A DNA stretch of 64,000 bases from contig NZ_CP040710.1 of NCBI RefSeq assembly GCF_005943945.1, positions 2,429,001-2,493,000 on the forward strand, given 5' to 3'. Below the pieces are notes generated by a model that was not told the origin of the DNA, did no database searches, and saw only the letters and a list, made by a program, of their open reading frames with translations. This document shows, piece by piece, positions 8,925-17,655 of the stretch. This DNA is from Aggregatimonas sangjinii. Its GTDB lineage: Bacteria; Bacteroidota; Bacteroidia; Flavobacteriales; Flavobacteriaceae. Made by a program: the position numbers and the translations under genes. Each line of letters begins with the position of its first letter. The first letter of the stretch is position 1.

Positions 8925-9650
8925 CTATTCAGGAGCTCCTAAATAAGGGAAAGTAGTTGAGACATCGGCCGTAAGTCCGACACCATCGGAAGTTAGTCTG
9001 GGTAAATCAGCATTACCATCATCATCGGTATCCTGACCACTGAAACGAATTCCGTCCATTCCTCCGAAAAGAAGAATCAAAGAGACGTCAATAACGTCGT
9101 CTTGGGGGGTTCTACCTGTTAAAGCGATTACAGCTGGATCGTTCAGGACATTTCCGTCCTCATCTACGTCTTCTCCCGGAAGAAAATAAGTGGTAACATT
9201 TTCAGGAGCCACTTCTAAAACATCATCGGCCAAAACCGAAGTCAATGTTGTTGCATCCAATCCTAAAATATTGTTCTCATATTCAACGCCAAAGGCTGCG
9301 TGCAAGGCTACGGCTTGATCCAAGAATGGACCTTGAAATGCTGCTTGCATTTCAGATACGATCGTAACATTGTGTGCATCCTTGATACCGGCATTACTCA
9401 GTACGGTATTAATTCCCGGTCTTCCCATATGGTCAGCCTGGGCATAGGTGCCAGAAAAATCGGGTTCCATCATTTCGGTTTCGCATGGTTCACAGGTGCC
9501 GCCACAGTCAATGCCCGTTTCGTCTCCGTTCATAATGCCATCGCTACAGGTCGGTACGACTGCAACATCATTGTCGTCGTTATTACATGCCGCCAAGGCA
9601 ACCAGTGTAAATACGGACAAGATTATATTTTTTAATCTGTATGTTTTCAT
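8925..9650 (-). CDS. DUF4331-like lipoprotein, C-terminal half of the family
   Basis: 241 residues with a lipoprotein signal (FTLVALAACNNDDN). A Cys-rich stretch with CSDGIMNGDETGIDCGG follows, a short motif common at the N-terminus of secreted Bacteroidota proteins. The remainder contains ADHMGRPGINTVLSNAGIKD, matching the second half of DUF4331 proteins, where MGRPxxNTV and KDxxN are conserved. The first half of the family is encoded by the gene 26 bases upstream, so the two products may form one functional unit at the cell surface. The biochemical function of DUF4331 is unknown. Confidence 0.75.
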   Translation of the reverse strand: MKTYRLKNIILSVFTLVALAACNNDDNDVAVVPTCSDGIMNGDETGIDCGGTCEPCETEMMEPDFSGTYAQADHMGRPGINTVLSNAGIKDAHNVTIVSEMQAAFQGPFLDQAVALHAAFGVEYENNILGLDATTLTSVLADDVLEVAPENVTTYFLPGEDVDEDGNVLNDPAVIALTGRTPQDDVIDVSLILLFGGMDGIRFSGQDTDDDGNADLPRLTSDGVGLTADVSTTFPYLGAPE

Positions 9651-9676
9651 TATTTATCTCTTTAAAAAATTGCTCT

Positions 9677-10357
9677 TTATTGTTTGATGTTTGTCGTTAC
9701 CCACGCATTATATACTGGTATACCTAGCGCATTAACCGCAGTTGTTTCTCCCAACATACTGTTAGGAATCTCTATAGCTATCGACATGGTGTTCGCACCG
9801 TCAAAAGTATCGGTAGCTTCGGCCTCGGCATTAAAACCTAGAGGCGCCATGCCCGTGACTACTGCATTGAACTGAACAAAATCGAAAAAGAAAGCATCTT
9901 GTCTAGGACCCGCGAACAATTGAACACCATCGTCCGTTGTTTCGGTAATAGCGGCGCTGCCCGAAATATCGACCGAACCCAATGGGGAATCGACCAATAC
10001 CGTACCGGTCAAACCAGTAGCAGAAGGAGCCGCCGGGCCGAAAAAGTACATTTTCCCGTCTCTTGGAATGGCTTGAATGACCATATCTTCAACAAGGTCG
10101 TCATTGGTGTCGATATTTATTTCCGTAAGGACGTCTTCATCGAAAGTACCATAGGCTAAATCCGGCATCACGTTAGATTGTAAATCCACGATAAATACAG
10201 TGTTGTCTGAACCTTCGGAGGGTTCGAAGGCATAAAAATCGGCAATGTCCGCAGAATCACCAGCAACACCCGGCGCATCAATATGGTCGGCTGCGACTAT
10301 AATAATTCCCACGACTGCCAATAGCGATAGCCCGAGTAAGAGTTTTGTTTTTTTCAT
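9677..10357 (-). CDS. DUF4331-like secreted protein, N-terminal half of the family
   Basis: 226 residues with a signal peptide (LLLGLSLLAVVGIIIVAA). The mature start, ADHIDAPGVAGDSADIADFY, is the diagnostic N-terminal DUF4331 sequence. Further on, AGPRQDAFFFDFVQFNAVV and SIAIEIPNSMLG match the middle of the family. A full DUF4331 protein would continue with the MGRPxxNTV segment, which is found in the next gene, so the domain appears split between two exported proteins. An AAGGAAG Shine-Dalgarno-like sequence precedes the ATG, stronger than usual for this phylum. Confidence 0.78.
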   Translation of the reverse strand: MKKTKLLLGLSLLAVVGIIIVAADHIDAPGVAGDSADIADFYAFEPSEGSDNTVFIVDLQSNVMPDLAYGTFDEDVLTEINIDTNDDLVEDMVIQAIPRDGKMYFFGPAAPSATGLTGTVLVDSPLGSVDISGSAAITETTDDGVQLFAGPRQDAFFFDFVQFNAVVTGMAPLGFNAEAEATDTFDGANTMSIAIEIPNSMLGETTAVNALGIPVYNAWVTTNIKQ

Positions 10358-10637
10358 CGTACTTCCTTTTAAATTAAATTAGTAACACCCCTACCTACGT
10401 AACAAAGATTTACAGGTTTTAATTAAAATGTTAAAATAATGTTAAAGAAAATAGATGCCCGTATCGGAGGTAACACAAAAGTAACGCTATAATATGTATT
10501 TTCTTACTTCTTAGTAATACAATTCCTAATGTCATTTTCGAGCAAAAGTATTTGGGATGCTTAAAAGCGGACATTTGGCTACCTGCAACTCCTTTAATTA
10601 TAGTAATTTTGGGATTTTAAAGTCAACCACAAAACCC

Positions 10638-11828
10638 ATGAACCCATCAGCATCCGGCTGGATCAACAAATACGGTTCCCTTGTCAAGGATAACATCAGC
10701 GCCTATGAGGATTTTGGTGCGCTTTACGACGGGATGAAGAAAATAGGTTTTGTGTACGGTATCAACACCCAAATACCCGAATTCATAGTCCCGGAGCATA
10801 CCCTTACCGAGGACGAAAATGCCAAAATAAATCTACTGACCTCACTTTATTTTACGTTTACCATCGAAACCGGGGAAACCGATTTTGCCATTTTTTTGAA
10901 TAGGATATTCAGGTTTTACATGGATTTGAGGGTAAACCAAGAGTCTTTATGGGCAAAACTTCTCTCTGGCACGAGTACGGCCGCAAAACTTGAAAAACTA
11001 GTCGATTCAAGAGTATACCTAGAAGATAATGTAATTAGTAAAACCTTTAACAGCATCATTACCAATTCGTTGCTGTTCATTGACATTCTATTATTCAAAA
11101 GATACCTAAACCAGCCTGAAGAAATTCGGAAACACGGGCAACAACTGGAGTATATTGCCATTAACGTTACATATCACGCTTTAAGTTCAAAGGAGAAAAA
11201 TCAGAGCGATAAACGTCTTGAACAGCTCTTTGAGGCCTCTTTGACCTTTATCGACGCTACCAAGGAAAATTTTGATGGTTCATATCGGAAAAAAGTCCTC
11301 GAAAACCATTTGGTCTGGGAAAACCACTATTTTTTAGATATGGCGTGCCTCACTGTTTGGGAAGATAAATCGTTGGATTACCAGGAATCGGAATATATTT
11401 ATGGAATAGGAAAAGATCTGGGATTCTCCGAAAAGGAAATAGGTCGTTCCCTCGAGGAAATCACCTCCTTTTTTGCGAAAAATTCGGCAGTTATTCCATT
11501 TTTGAAAGGCAAAAATCTAGCAATCCAGTTTTATGATAGCATGGCCAAAGTGGTTAATAAGCTCATCTTAAGAAATAGCAAACGACTACAGAAAGAACTT
11601 TCCGAGAGCAAAGAACTGGTCTACCTTATTTCAAAATCGGCTACTAAAGACCTTACTTCCGAAGAGCGAAAAAAAATTCAAAATCAGTTGATAGACATTT
11701 TTAAAAGTATTCCCTCTTTGGCTATTTTTATTCTCCCAGGAGGAGCCGTAATGCTCCCTATTTTCATTAAATTGATTCCGAAGCTATTGCCGTCCTCATT
11801 TGACGAAAACAGAGTTGAAAAGGAGTGA
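10638..11828 (+). CDS. LETM1-related protein
   Basis: The frame is open from a TTG-type or ATG codon at 10557, but the ATG at 10638 (MNPSASGWINKYGSLVKDN) gives a cleaner N-terminus and 396 residues. The C-terminal 60 residues, with SIPSLAIFILPGGAVMLPIF then a LIPKLLPSSF segment, match the LETM1-like membrane-proximal motif of mitochondrial ion-exchange proteins. The rest is helical and resembles the flavobacterial LETM1-related biofilm-associated group. Only one clear membrane segment is visible. The role is unknown; ion homeostasis or biofilm involvement is only inferred from the family name. Confidence 0.72.
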   Translation: MNPSASGWINKYGSLVKDNISAYEDFGALYDGMKKIGFVYGINTQIPEFIVPEHTLTEDENAKINLLTSLYFTFTIETGETDFAIFLNRIFRFYMDLRVNQESLWAKLLSGTSTAAKLEKLVDSRVYLEDNVISKTFNSIITNSLLFIDILLFKRYLNQPEEIRKHGQQLEYIAINVTYHALSSKEKNQSDKRLEQLFEASLTFIDATKENFDGSYRKKVLENHLVWENHYFLDMACLTVWEDKSLDYQESEYIYGIGKDLGFSEKEIGRSLEEITSFFAKNSAVIPFLKGKNLAIQFYDSMAKVVNKLILRNSKRLQKELSESKELVYLISKSATKDLTSEERKKIQNQLIDIFKSIPSLAIFILPGGAVMLPIFIKLIPKLLPSSFDENRVEKE

Positions 11829-11905
11829 TTTTTTTGTAAAAAATGATGTATAAGGAAAATCTATTACTACTATTAAACATCATTCAATCAGCTATTTAAT
11901 TCAAT

Positions 11906-12661
11906 TTATTCCAACCATAACTTAAAGTCCTTTACTCGTTCCCTGCTTACTATGATTTCTTGATCTGAAAATCGATTTAGCTTGATTTGAAGCCTCGAAT
12001 TCGTATAGGAAACGATGTCTTTTATATGGTTGATGTTCACATAGAATTTTCTGCTCACCCGAAAGAAAATTTTGGGTTGCAGTTCATTTTCCAAATTCTC
12101 CAAAGTGGTTTCCAAGAGGTAATTTCTCCCATCGGCAGTTGCGGCATAGGTGCCTTTGTTCTCACTAAAAAAACATTCTACCTCATCGGCATTGATGATT
12201 TTGAGGTGTTGCCCTACCCTTGCGGTGAATCGTTTTTTGTATTCCCGTTCCATAGGATTCACCAATAACTTCTTGATGTCGTCAAAATCTAAACTCAATT
12301 TTTGGGATGTTGGTCTTAGGTTTTTATATTTTTTTACCGCGGTGGCCAAATCCTCATCGTCTATAGGCTTTAATAAATAGTCGATACTATTCAATTTAAA
12401 GGCCTGAAGCGCGTATTCGTCATAGGCCGTGGTGAAAATAATAGCACTTTGCACCTCAACAGCCTCGAAAATTTCGAAAGAGAGCCCGTCCGACAACTGA
12501 ATATCTAGAAATATGAGGTCCGGATGATCATTATTTCGAAACCATTCGACAGCCTCACTTACCGAATGCAACATGGTGGATACGGTAACATCCAATTCTT
12601 CCAAAAGTCTGGACAGTCTCCTTGCGGCTGGTTTTTCATCTTCTATTATCAGTACATTCAT
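11906..12661 (-). CDS. LytTR-family response regulator
   Basis: 251 residues. A receiver domain (1-118) has the acidic pair EDEK, the phospho-acceptor Asp in LIFLDIQLSDG, the Thr in IIFTTAYDEYAL and the Lys in YLLKPID. A LytTR DNA-binding domain (about 145-250) shows KRFTARVGQHLKIINADEV, FFRVSRKFYVNINHI and the C-terminal SRERVKDFKLWLE. It is the natural partner of the LytS-type kinase at 14288, separated by four 2TM genes on the same strand. A 137-bp gap to the nearest 2TM gene leaves room for a separate promoter. Confidence 0.92.
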   Translation of the reverse strand: MNVLIIEDEKPAARRLSRLLEELDVTVSTMLHSVSEAVEWFRNNDHPDLIFLDIQLSDGLSFEIFEAVEVQSAIIFTTAYDEYALQAFKLNSIDYLLKPIDDEDLATAVKKYKNLRPTSQKLSLDFDDIKKLLVNPMEREYKKRFTARVGQHLKIINADEVECFFSENKGTYAATADGRNYLLETTLENLENELQPKIFFRVSRKFYVNINHIKDIVSYTNSRLQIKLNRFSDQEIIVSRERVKDFKLWLE

Positions 12662-12798
12662 GTGTAGTCGCTATTTATCTGGTTAAGGTTTACTTGTTAT
12701 TCTTATCCCTTTTGGATCGGTAATTCAATTACATTGTATAATAGTCTTGGTCAGTCAGGACAGGCCGGAACATATATGTTTCTGTTGTGTAACATGCC

Positions 12799-13140
12799 TT
12801 ATTGGGTTCGGCGTTCCTCTTCCTCCATAAATTTCTTCAATTGTCGTTCTTCCCAGCTCTTACCGAATAAGGGTTTGCTAAAGACCGTAATACCGTGTAT
12901 AGCGAGAATGACACCCCAAACGATGGCGGTCCCATAAACGTTCCAATCGATCCACTCTAAAAATTCGGGGTTTCCCAACGCCCTTTTACTCAACAGTATA
13001 AACGTGAATTCATGGCGTAATAGAAAAAGGATTATCGTAACGACCACATAAATCGTAGCGTGGTTGTAAAATTTCCTGATACGGGCCACACGTTTTTTTG
13101 CCCGTTCATATTTTGTCAATCGCTCGGTTTTCGATTTCAT
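12799..13140 (-). CDS. 2TM domain protein (free-standing)
   Basis: 113 residues. The pattern is the 2TM family's: a basic start (KYERAKKRVARIRKFYNH), one hydrophobic helix (ATIYVVVTIILFLL), a linker with a Trp, a second helix (AIVWGVILAIHGITVF), then the conserved tail GKSWEERQLKKFMEEEERR. Its ATG overlaps by 3 bases the ancestral stop of the interrupted upstream 2TM gene, an ATGA junction that indicates translational coupling. It would sit in the inner membrane with both ends cytoplasmic. The function of 2TM proteins is unknown; the link to the LytS kinase suggests modulation of signalling. Confidence 0.85.
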   Translation of the reverse strand: MKSKTERLTKYERAKKRVARIRKFYNHATIYVVVTIILFLLRHEFTFILLSKRALGNPEFLEWIDWNVYGTAIVWGVILAIHGITVFSKPLFGKSWEERQLKKFMEEEERRTQ

Positions 13141-13439
13141 AATTCTTTCTCCAAAAGTTTTTTAATCTGTCTTTCTTCCCAAGTTTTCCCAAAGAAAGGG
13201 TTGAAGGAATATACTTCCTAGGCATGATATAAAAGTCCCAATCCCCAGATAAACCAGACAGCGAAAATCCCAAAATCCCAAAACTCCTCTATACCCTTAA
13301 TGCTCTTGACAATTTTATAAACCGTAATGGCTGTATTGATAACGAGATATATAACCAAATGAGTGTAAAACCCTTTAATCTCTTGGAGCCTTTTCTGCGC
13401 TCTTACATATTTGTCCGTGTTTTCCTTTTTTAATTTCAT
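13137..13439 (-). pseudogene. 2TM domain gene interrupted by an in-frame TAG codon
   Basis: Translation from the ATG at 13439 gives 73 residues, with KYVRAQKRLQEIKGFYTHL, two hydrophobic helices and GLGLLYHA, then TAG at 13218-13220. The same frame continues without further stops for 26 codons as EVYSFNPFFGKTWEERQIKK and so on, ending KEL with TGA at 13137-13139. That continuation is the conserved C-terminal 2TM tail, and its TGA overlaps the ATG of the next gene exactly as an intact operon would. So one codon has become amber, or there is a sequencing error or readthrough. Without it the protein would be 100 residues. Confidence 0.85.
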
Positions 13440-13795
13440 GACAATCGTTTTCGCTCTTCAGGAAAAGGATTATTGTATTTTTCCGCTTCACGACGGTCTT
13501 CCTCCATGTATTTTCGGATTTGGCGTTCTTCCCATTCCTTGTTAAACAAGCTGATACCAAAAGTCTTGGCCGCGTGAAAAGCCACACCGATTCCCCATGC
13601 ACCCCAAATAAAGAAAGTTCCCATATCGAAGAATGCTTCACTAAGGCTTTCCCCATTACCAATATTTCTAATGAGCTTGCTCACTGTAATAAAAGTGTTC
13701 ACTCCTAGATAAACGGCCAAGTGTACGTAAAAGCCTTTCAATTCCTTTATGCGTTCTTTCGCCCTTGCGCGCTTTAATTCCATATTATTTTCCAT
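13436..13795 (-). CDS. 2TM domain protein (free-standing)
   Basis: 119 residues with the 2TM pattern: RARAKERIKELKGFYVHLAV, hydrophobic helices around residues 23-40 and 60-77 (FFIWGAWGIGVAFHAAKTF), then NKEWEERQIRKYMEEDRR and an extra polar tail rich in Glu and Arg. Its stop overlaps the next 2TM start by 4 bases (ATGA), so the small genes are translationally coupled. It is probably an inner membrane protein. Its close similarity to its neighbours suggests tandem duplication. The longer C-terminal tail is its only distinctive feature. Confidence 0.87.
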   Translation of the reverse strand: MENNMELKRARAKERIKELKGFYVHLAVYLGVNTFITVSKLIRNIGNGESLSEAFFDMGTFFIWGAWGIGVAFHAAKTFGISLFNKEWEERQIRKYMEEDRREAEKYNNPFPEERKRLS

Positions 13796-13840
13796 ATCAA
13801 ATCGATTTAAAGAGTCCGTAACTTTTCTTGGAACCGTTTT

Positions 13841-14233
13841 CTAGTCCCACTTCTCCGTGCGGTCTTCTTCGTTCATAAATTGTTTGATTTTTCGAGCTTC
13901 CCAATCCCTCCCAAGGAACAAGGATTCCAATGAAAAAGCTTTCGCAGCCTGAAACAGGAGTCCAATTCCCCATCCAAAGGCTGCCCATAAAAACCAAGGA
14001 TGATCCCATTGGTCAATATAGTAATTCAACCCGGCCAGAAAGGATATGAATACGGCGTACGACAGCAAACTGCTGTAAAATTTCCTGACTTGAGCAACCC
14101 TTTCCTTTGCTCTCAAGTATTTCGTATCATTTGCTAAAAAATCCATAGTTTCCGGTTCTTTGTCCTGAACTGTATTCAGGGGCTTGTTTGTACTCGGTTT
14201 ATTATTTGATTCAAATTTCCGCATTAACCGCAC
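13841..14233 (-). CDS. 2TM domain protein (free-standing)
   Basis: 130 residues as read from the ATG at 14233; an internal ATG at 14146 (MDFLANDTKYLRAKERVAQV) would remove a low-complexity N-terminal 29 residues and is equally plausible. The 2TM core has KYLRAKERVAQVRKFYSSLL, a first helix with FISFLAGLNYYI, a second with FGWGIGLLFQAAKAF, and the tail GRDWEARKIKQFMNEED. It lies between the kinase gene, which carries its own fused 2TM domain, and the remaining free 2TM genes. It is predicted to be an inner membrane protein; the function is unknown. Confidence 0.85.
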   Translation of the reverse strand: MRLMRKFESNNKPSTNKPLNTVQDKEPETMDFLANDTKYLRAKERVAQVRKFYSSLLSYAVFISFLAGLNYYIDQWDHPWFLWAAFGWGIGLLFQAAKAFSLESLFLGRDWEARKIKQFMNEEDRTEKWD

Positions 14234-14287
14234 TTTTTAGAAAAATTAAATACCCAATTGTGGTTTTTGACTACCGAATCGTGGAAT

Positions 14288-15631
14288 TTAAAAATTTTCA
14301 TCGTTCATGTACTTACGCATTTTCCGTTCTTCCCACCGTTTACCCCATAAAGGGTTATACCCAAAGGCTTGCATCCCGTGGGAAACAACGCCCCAGCCCC
14401 AAAAGAATATGGGAAACAGCACCCATGGGAAGTCTGTCGTACGGTAATTCAGGAACACTAAAAACGGAATGACACAGCAGTATGAGATCAGATTCCCATA
14501 AAAGCCCTTAATGTTCTCTACCTTTTCTTTGGCTTTTTCATAGCGTTTGCCTTCCAAGTATATTTTCTGCGTTTCGGTTCTCGATGTTGTCCTGGTCAAC
14601 ATGGGCAGAAACACCTTAAAGTCCGCTTCGGTCTTGACAATATTCACCTCCTTATCGGTTAAAATGGCATAACGCTGCCTTATGTTGCGCAAACCGACAC
14701 CACTACTTTTTTTAACGACCTGTTTTTCCTGTAGATTGTTGCTCACCACCAACATGCCACCCTCTTCCCGAACGGTCAAGTGAAGGGGCCTTCCTTCCGA
14801 AACCACGTTGTGCTTTACGGCATTTTCCAATAAAAGCTGCAATGATAATGGAACGATTTTCGCTTCCGGAATGCTACAGTGCTCTGGAATATCGACCACA
14901 ATGCTATCTTCAAAACGCATTTTAAGCAATCGCACATAGGTTCTAGCGAATTGTAATTCCTCATCTACGGTAACCAAGTCCTTGTTCTTCTGCTCCAACA
15001 CATAGCGATACACCTTTGATAGTGAAGTGGTGAATTTTTGGGCCTGATACGGATTTTCCTCTATCAAACTTGTTAGTACATTTAGACTGTTGAAAAGAAA
15101 ATGGGGGTCTAATTGACTCTTTAGAGCATCGAACTTCGCCGAGGCCGTACTTGCGATAATCTTTTGTTCTGTTACTTTAGTTTCCTGCCGGTATTTGTAG
15201 TAGTAAATGGCATAAAATATCAATGCGACACCCAAGGCGATAACAACGGATTGCTGGTAGCTGTCGACCGATTGCGAATCGAGAACCCGCTGAAAAGACC
15301 AATCAAAGAAAACGGTTAGAACGGTAAATCGGGCAATAAACACCCCGATAACCGACAATATCAAATTACCCATGATGGCAATTGCCATCCGTTTGTAGGT
15401 ATATAAGTAGTTATCCCATTTCTTTAGAAGAAAGTAGAACCAGGACATATTCACCATATACAGGATGGTCGAATAGACCAAATTGACATAATATTCTTTC
15501 CAGATGTCCGCTACCCTGTTTTGGAAGAGCACCCTATCGGTGAAATAATCGTACCCCAAAAAGCATAAAAAAATAAGGGTACCAACGGCAAATGCCCTAA
15601 AAATTTCAATTAAAAATCGATTTTTACTCAT
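14288..15631 (-). CDS. LytS-type sensor histidine kinase with a C-terminal fused 2TM domain
   Basis: 447 residues. Four hydrophobic segments lie in residues 1-145. They are followed by a His_kinase (LytS/AlgZ) core with SQLDPHFLFNSLNVL (phospho-accepting His near 175), the N-box LQLLLENAVKHN and the G-box SSGVGLRNIRQRY. After the ATPase domain, residues about 355-447 form a complete 2TM module: RYEKAKEKVENIKGFYGNL, two hydrophobic helices, then GKRWEERKMRKYMNDE. The fusion puts the same module that occurs as separate proteins downstream onto the kinase itself. Its ATG overlaps the TPR gene's stop by 4 bases. The cognate regulator is the LytTR gene at 11906. Confidence 0.92.
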   Translation of the reverse strand: MSKNRFLIEIFRAFAVGTLIFLCFLGYDYFTDRVLFQNRVADIWKEYYVNLVYSTILYMVNMSWFYFLLKKWDNYLYTYKRMAIAIMGNLILSVIGVFIARFTVLTVFFDWSFQRVLDSQSVDSYQQSVVIALGVALIFYAIYYYKYRQETKVTEQKIIASTASAKFDALKSQLDPHFLFNSLNVLTSLIEENPYQAQKFTTSLSKVYRYVLEQKNKDLVTVDEELQFARTYVRLLKMRFEDSIVVDIPEHCSIPEAKIVPLSLQLLLENAVKHNVVSEGRPLHLTVREEGGMLVVSNNLQEKQVVKKSSGVGLRNIRQRYAILTDKEVNIVKTEADFKVFLPMLTRTTSRTETQKIYLEGKRYEKAKEKVENIKGFYGNLISYCCVIPFLVFLNYRTTDFPWVLFPIFFWGWGVVSHGMQAFGYNPLWGKRWEERKMRKYMNDENF

Positions 15632-16251
15632 TCAGCACAATTTTTTAAAGTGGCCTTAGCGCGCTCTTTTCCCCAATTCGGATGAAAATCCGACTCAGGT
15701 TTAAAGGTATCAAAAAGTTCCAAGGAACGTTTTACGTCTTTGCAGAAAGGGGCGGTATCCTGCCCGAAATACTGTGCGGAACCCATATCCCATTCCGCCT
15801 TTGAAAAAACAACCCTAGGATTATCGGGGGCCAATTGCAGTGCCTTCTGATAAAGGGCGACTATCTTTCCGGATAAGGTCATTCCGTACGTAGCACCATC
15901 AGATGCGATCCAGGCTGTATGTATCATGGCCTGTTGTACTAAAATTTCGGGATTGTCCGGTGAAATTGCCTTGGCCAAATCGACAAACTCTTGAGCCTTC
16001 TCTAGTTGTCTGGCTAATTTTTCTTGATCTTTTTCGCCAAACGAGAGTATGGTATTGATAGAAGCCACATAATAATACGGTAGCCAATTATCCATTTCGG
16101 CCGTTGCAATGCGTTCGAACATATTCGAGGCCTCGGCAGGCTTGCCTTCGCCCCAAATCTCGAATGCCTTCTGCATGCCCTTCGAATACTGGTCTTGGCC
16201 AAACGCCAATGCTGAAATTAAAATGGTTGTTATGAGCATCGCTTTTTTCAT
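15628..16251 (-). CDS. Exported TPR-like protein at the head of the LytS/2TM operon
   Basis: 207 residues with a short signal peptide (MLITTILISALAFGQ). The mature protein is helical with TPR-like units, such as KGMQKAFEIWGEGKPAEASN, LYQKALQLAPDNPRVVF and ISPDNPEILVQQAMIHTAW. It resembles periplasmic proteins that head many flavobacterial LytTR operons. It overlaps the kinase start by 4 bases, so it is first in a leftward operon. It may present a periplasmic signal to the kinase, but that is inference from position only. Confidence 0.78.
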   Translation of the reverse strand: MKKAMLITTILISALAFGQDQYSKGMQKAFEIWGEGKPAEASNMFERIATAEMDNWLPYYYVASINTILSFGEKDQEKLARQLEKAQEFVDLAKAISPDNPEILVQQAMIHTAWIASDGATYGMTLSGKIVALYQKALQLAPDNPRVVFSKAEWDMGSAQYFGQDTAPFCKDVKRSLELFDTFKPESDFHPNWGKERAKATLKNCAE

Positions 16252-16520
16252 GATTGGATTATTTTAAGATTATTTCCGGACCTTGACTTAACATGCCCAC
16301 TATTGGGCTTCTTCTCGCAAAGGCGGGAAGTTGTTGTTATCGGTTTTTTTGTTTTGATTATAATTTGTTCTACCCTTGGGCGTTATTAAATACGTTGCAA
16401 ATCTGGGACGTCTCTTCTTGAAGAAGAAAAAATAACTACCGAACTGTTACTTTTTACGGATAGATCGTAATAGCAACGATCATTCAACCCCAAGGGCAAC
16501 CCGAAACAATGCCATTGTCT

Positions 16521-17655
16521 ATGAACAACAACAAAAGACTTCAAATCGGTGAAGGGAAAATTAGTGGGTACATCGCCATTTTTTTAGCGATTCTTTCTTT
16601 AGGGGCGGTTATCTGCGCCTACTTTCCGGAATTCTTTACCACCGCGGATTTTCGTGCCCTGTACACCCCAAAATTCGTAAAGTGGACCTTACTTGGCGTA
16701 CTTACCGTGTCGTTCGGCTTTGCCATTACCAGCGTACTCTTGAGCAAAACCACCAAATACGGTTTTATAGCAACACTTGTTCTTGCCGCGACCATAGTAC
16801 TGGGCACGGGTTTACCGGAAGAGCCAAGTGATCGAATCAAAGGCGTTTTCACTTGGGCTGGACTGGCTTTTGCTGGATATCCTGATTTCTACAGTGATTT
16901 TCATTCCTATCGAGCTGTTTTTGCCGAAGCGTGAAGACCAATCCAAATTTCACCCCGAATGGCGAACAGATCTGATTTATTTTGTAATCAGTCATTTATT
17001 GATACAGGTAACGGGCGTTTTGGTACAATTGCCCGCTGCATTGGCATTTAAAAATATCGGTTTGGAAGGCGTGCAGAGCGCAGTACAATCCATTCACTTT
17101 ATTCCACAACTCTTTTTGGCGCTACTTGTTTCTGACTTGTTCCAGTATTCCGGGCATTACATTTTTCATAAAATTCCCTATTTGTGGCGATTCCATTCCG
17201 TTCACCATTCCACCCAACACTTGGATTGGTTGGCAGGCTCCAGAACCCATTTCGTAGATTTGATTGCGGTTCGGGCGATATCCTTTATTCCGATTTACAT
17301 ATGCGGATTTAGTTATTCCGTTTTCGCGACTTACATTGTTATCGTTTCGTTTCAAGCGGTTTTGGCCCATTCGAACACCAGGATAAATTTTGGCTGGTTC
17401 AAGTACGTTTTCGTGACACCGCAATTTCACCATTGGCACCATTCCGATAATCCGGCTGCCTATGACAAGAACTTCGCCATTCACTTTCCCTTTATCGACA
17501 TGATTTTCGGCACCTATTATCCGATGGGGAAGGAATGGCCGGAAAGCACGGGTTTGGGAGATGTTGAATTCCCCAAGGGCTTTTTGAGACAATTTGTGCA
17601 GCCCTTCAAAAAACCGGATTCCAATAAGATTATGAAAAACCCGAGTGAGCGTTAG
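16521..17655 (+). pseudogene. Sterol desaturase/fatty acid hydroxylase-family gene with a frameshift
   Basis: Two overlapping frames together encode one family member of about 375 residues. The first (from ATG 16509 or 16521) carries LQIGEGKISGYIAIFLAILS and ends after LPEEPSDRIK before drifting into a non-homologous tail. The second is one base forward and resumes with FSLGLDWLLLDILI just after a GTG at 16828. It contains the di-iron histidine clusters HYIFH, HSVHH and HHWHH of the membrane hydroxylase fold. The N-terminal membrane part belongs to the same family, so the break (about 16825-16870) is a +1 frameshift, a sequencing error or a recent mutation. A separate re-start at GTG 16828 would yield only the C-terminal 275 residues. 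Confidence 0.8.
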
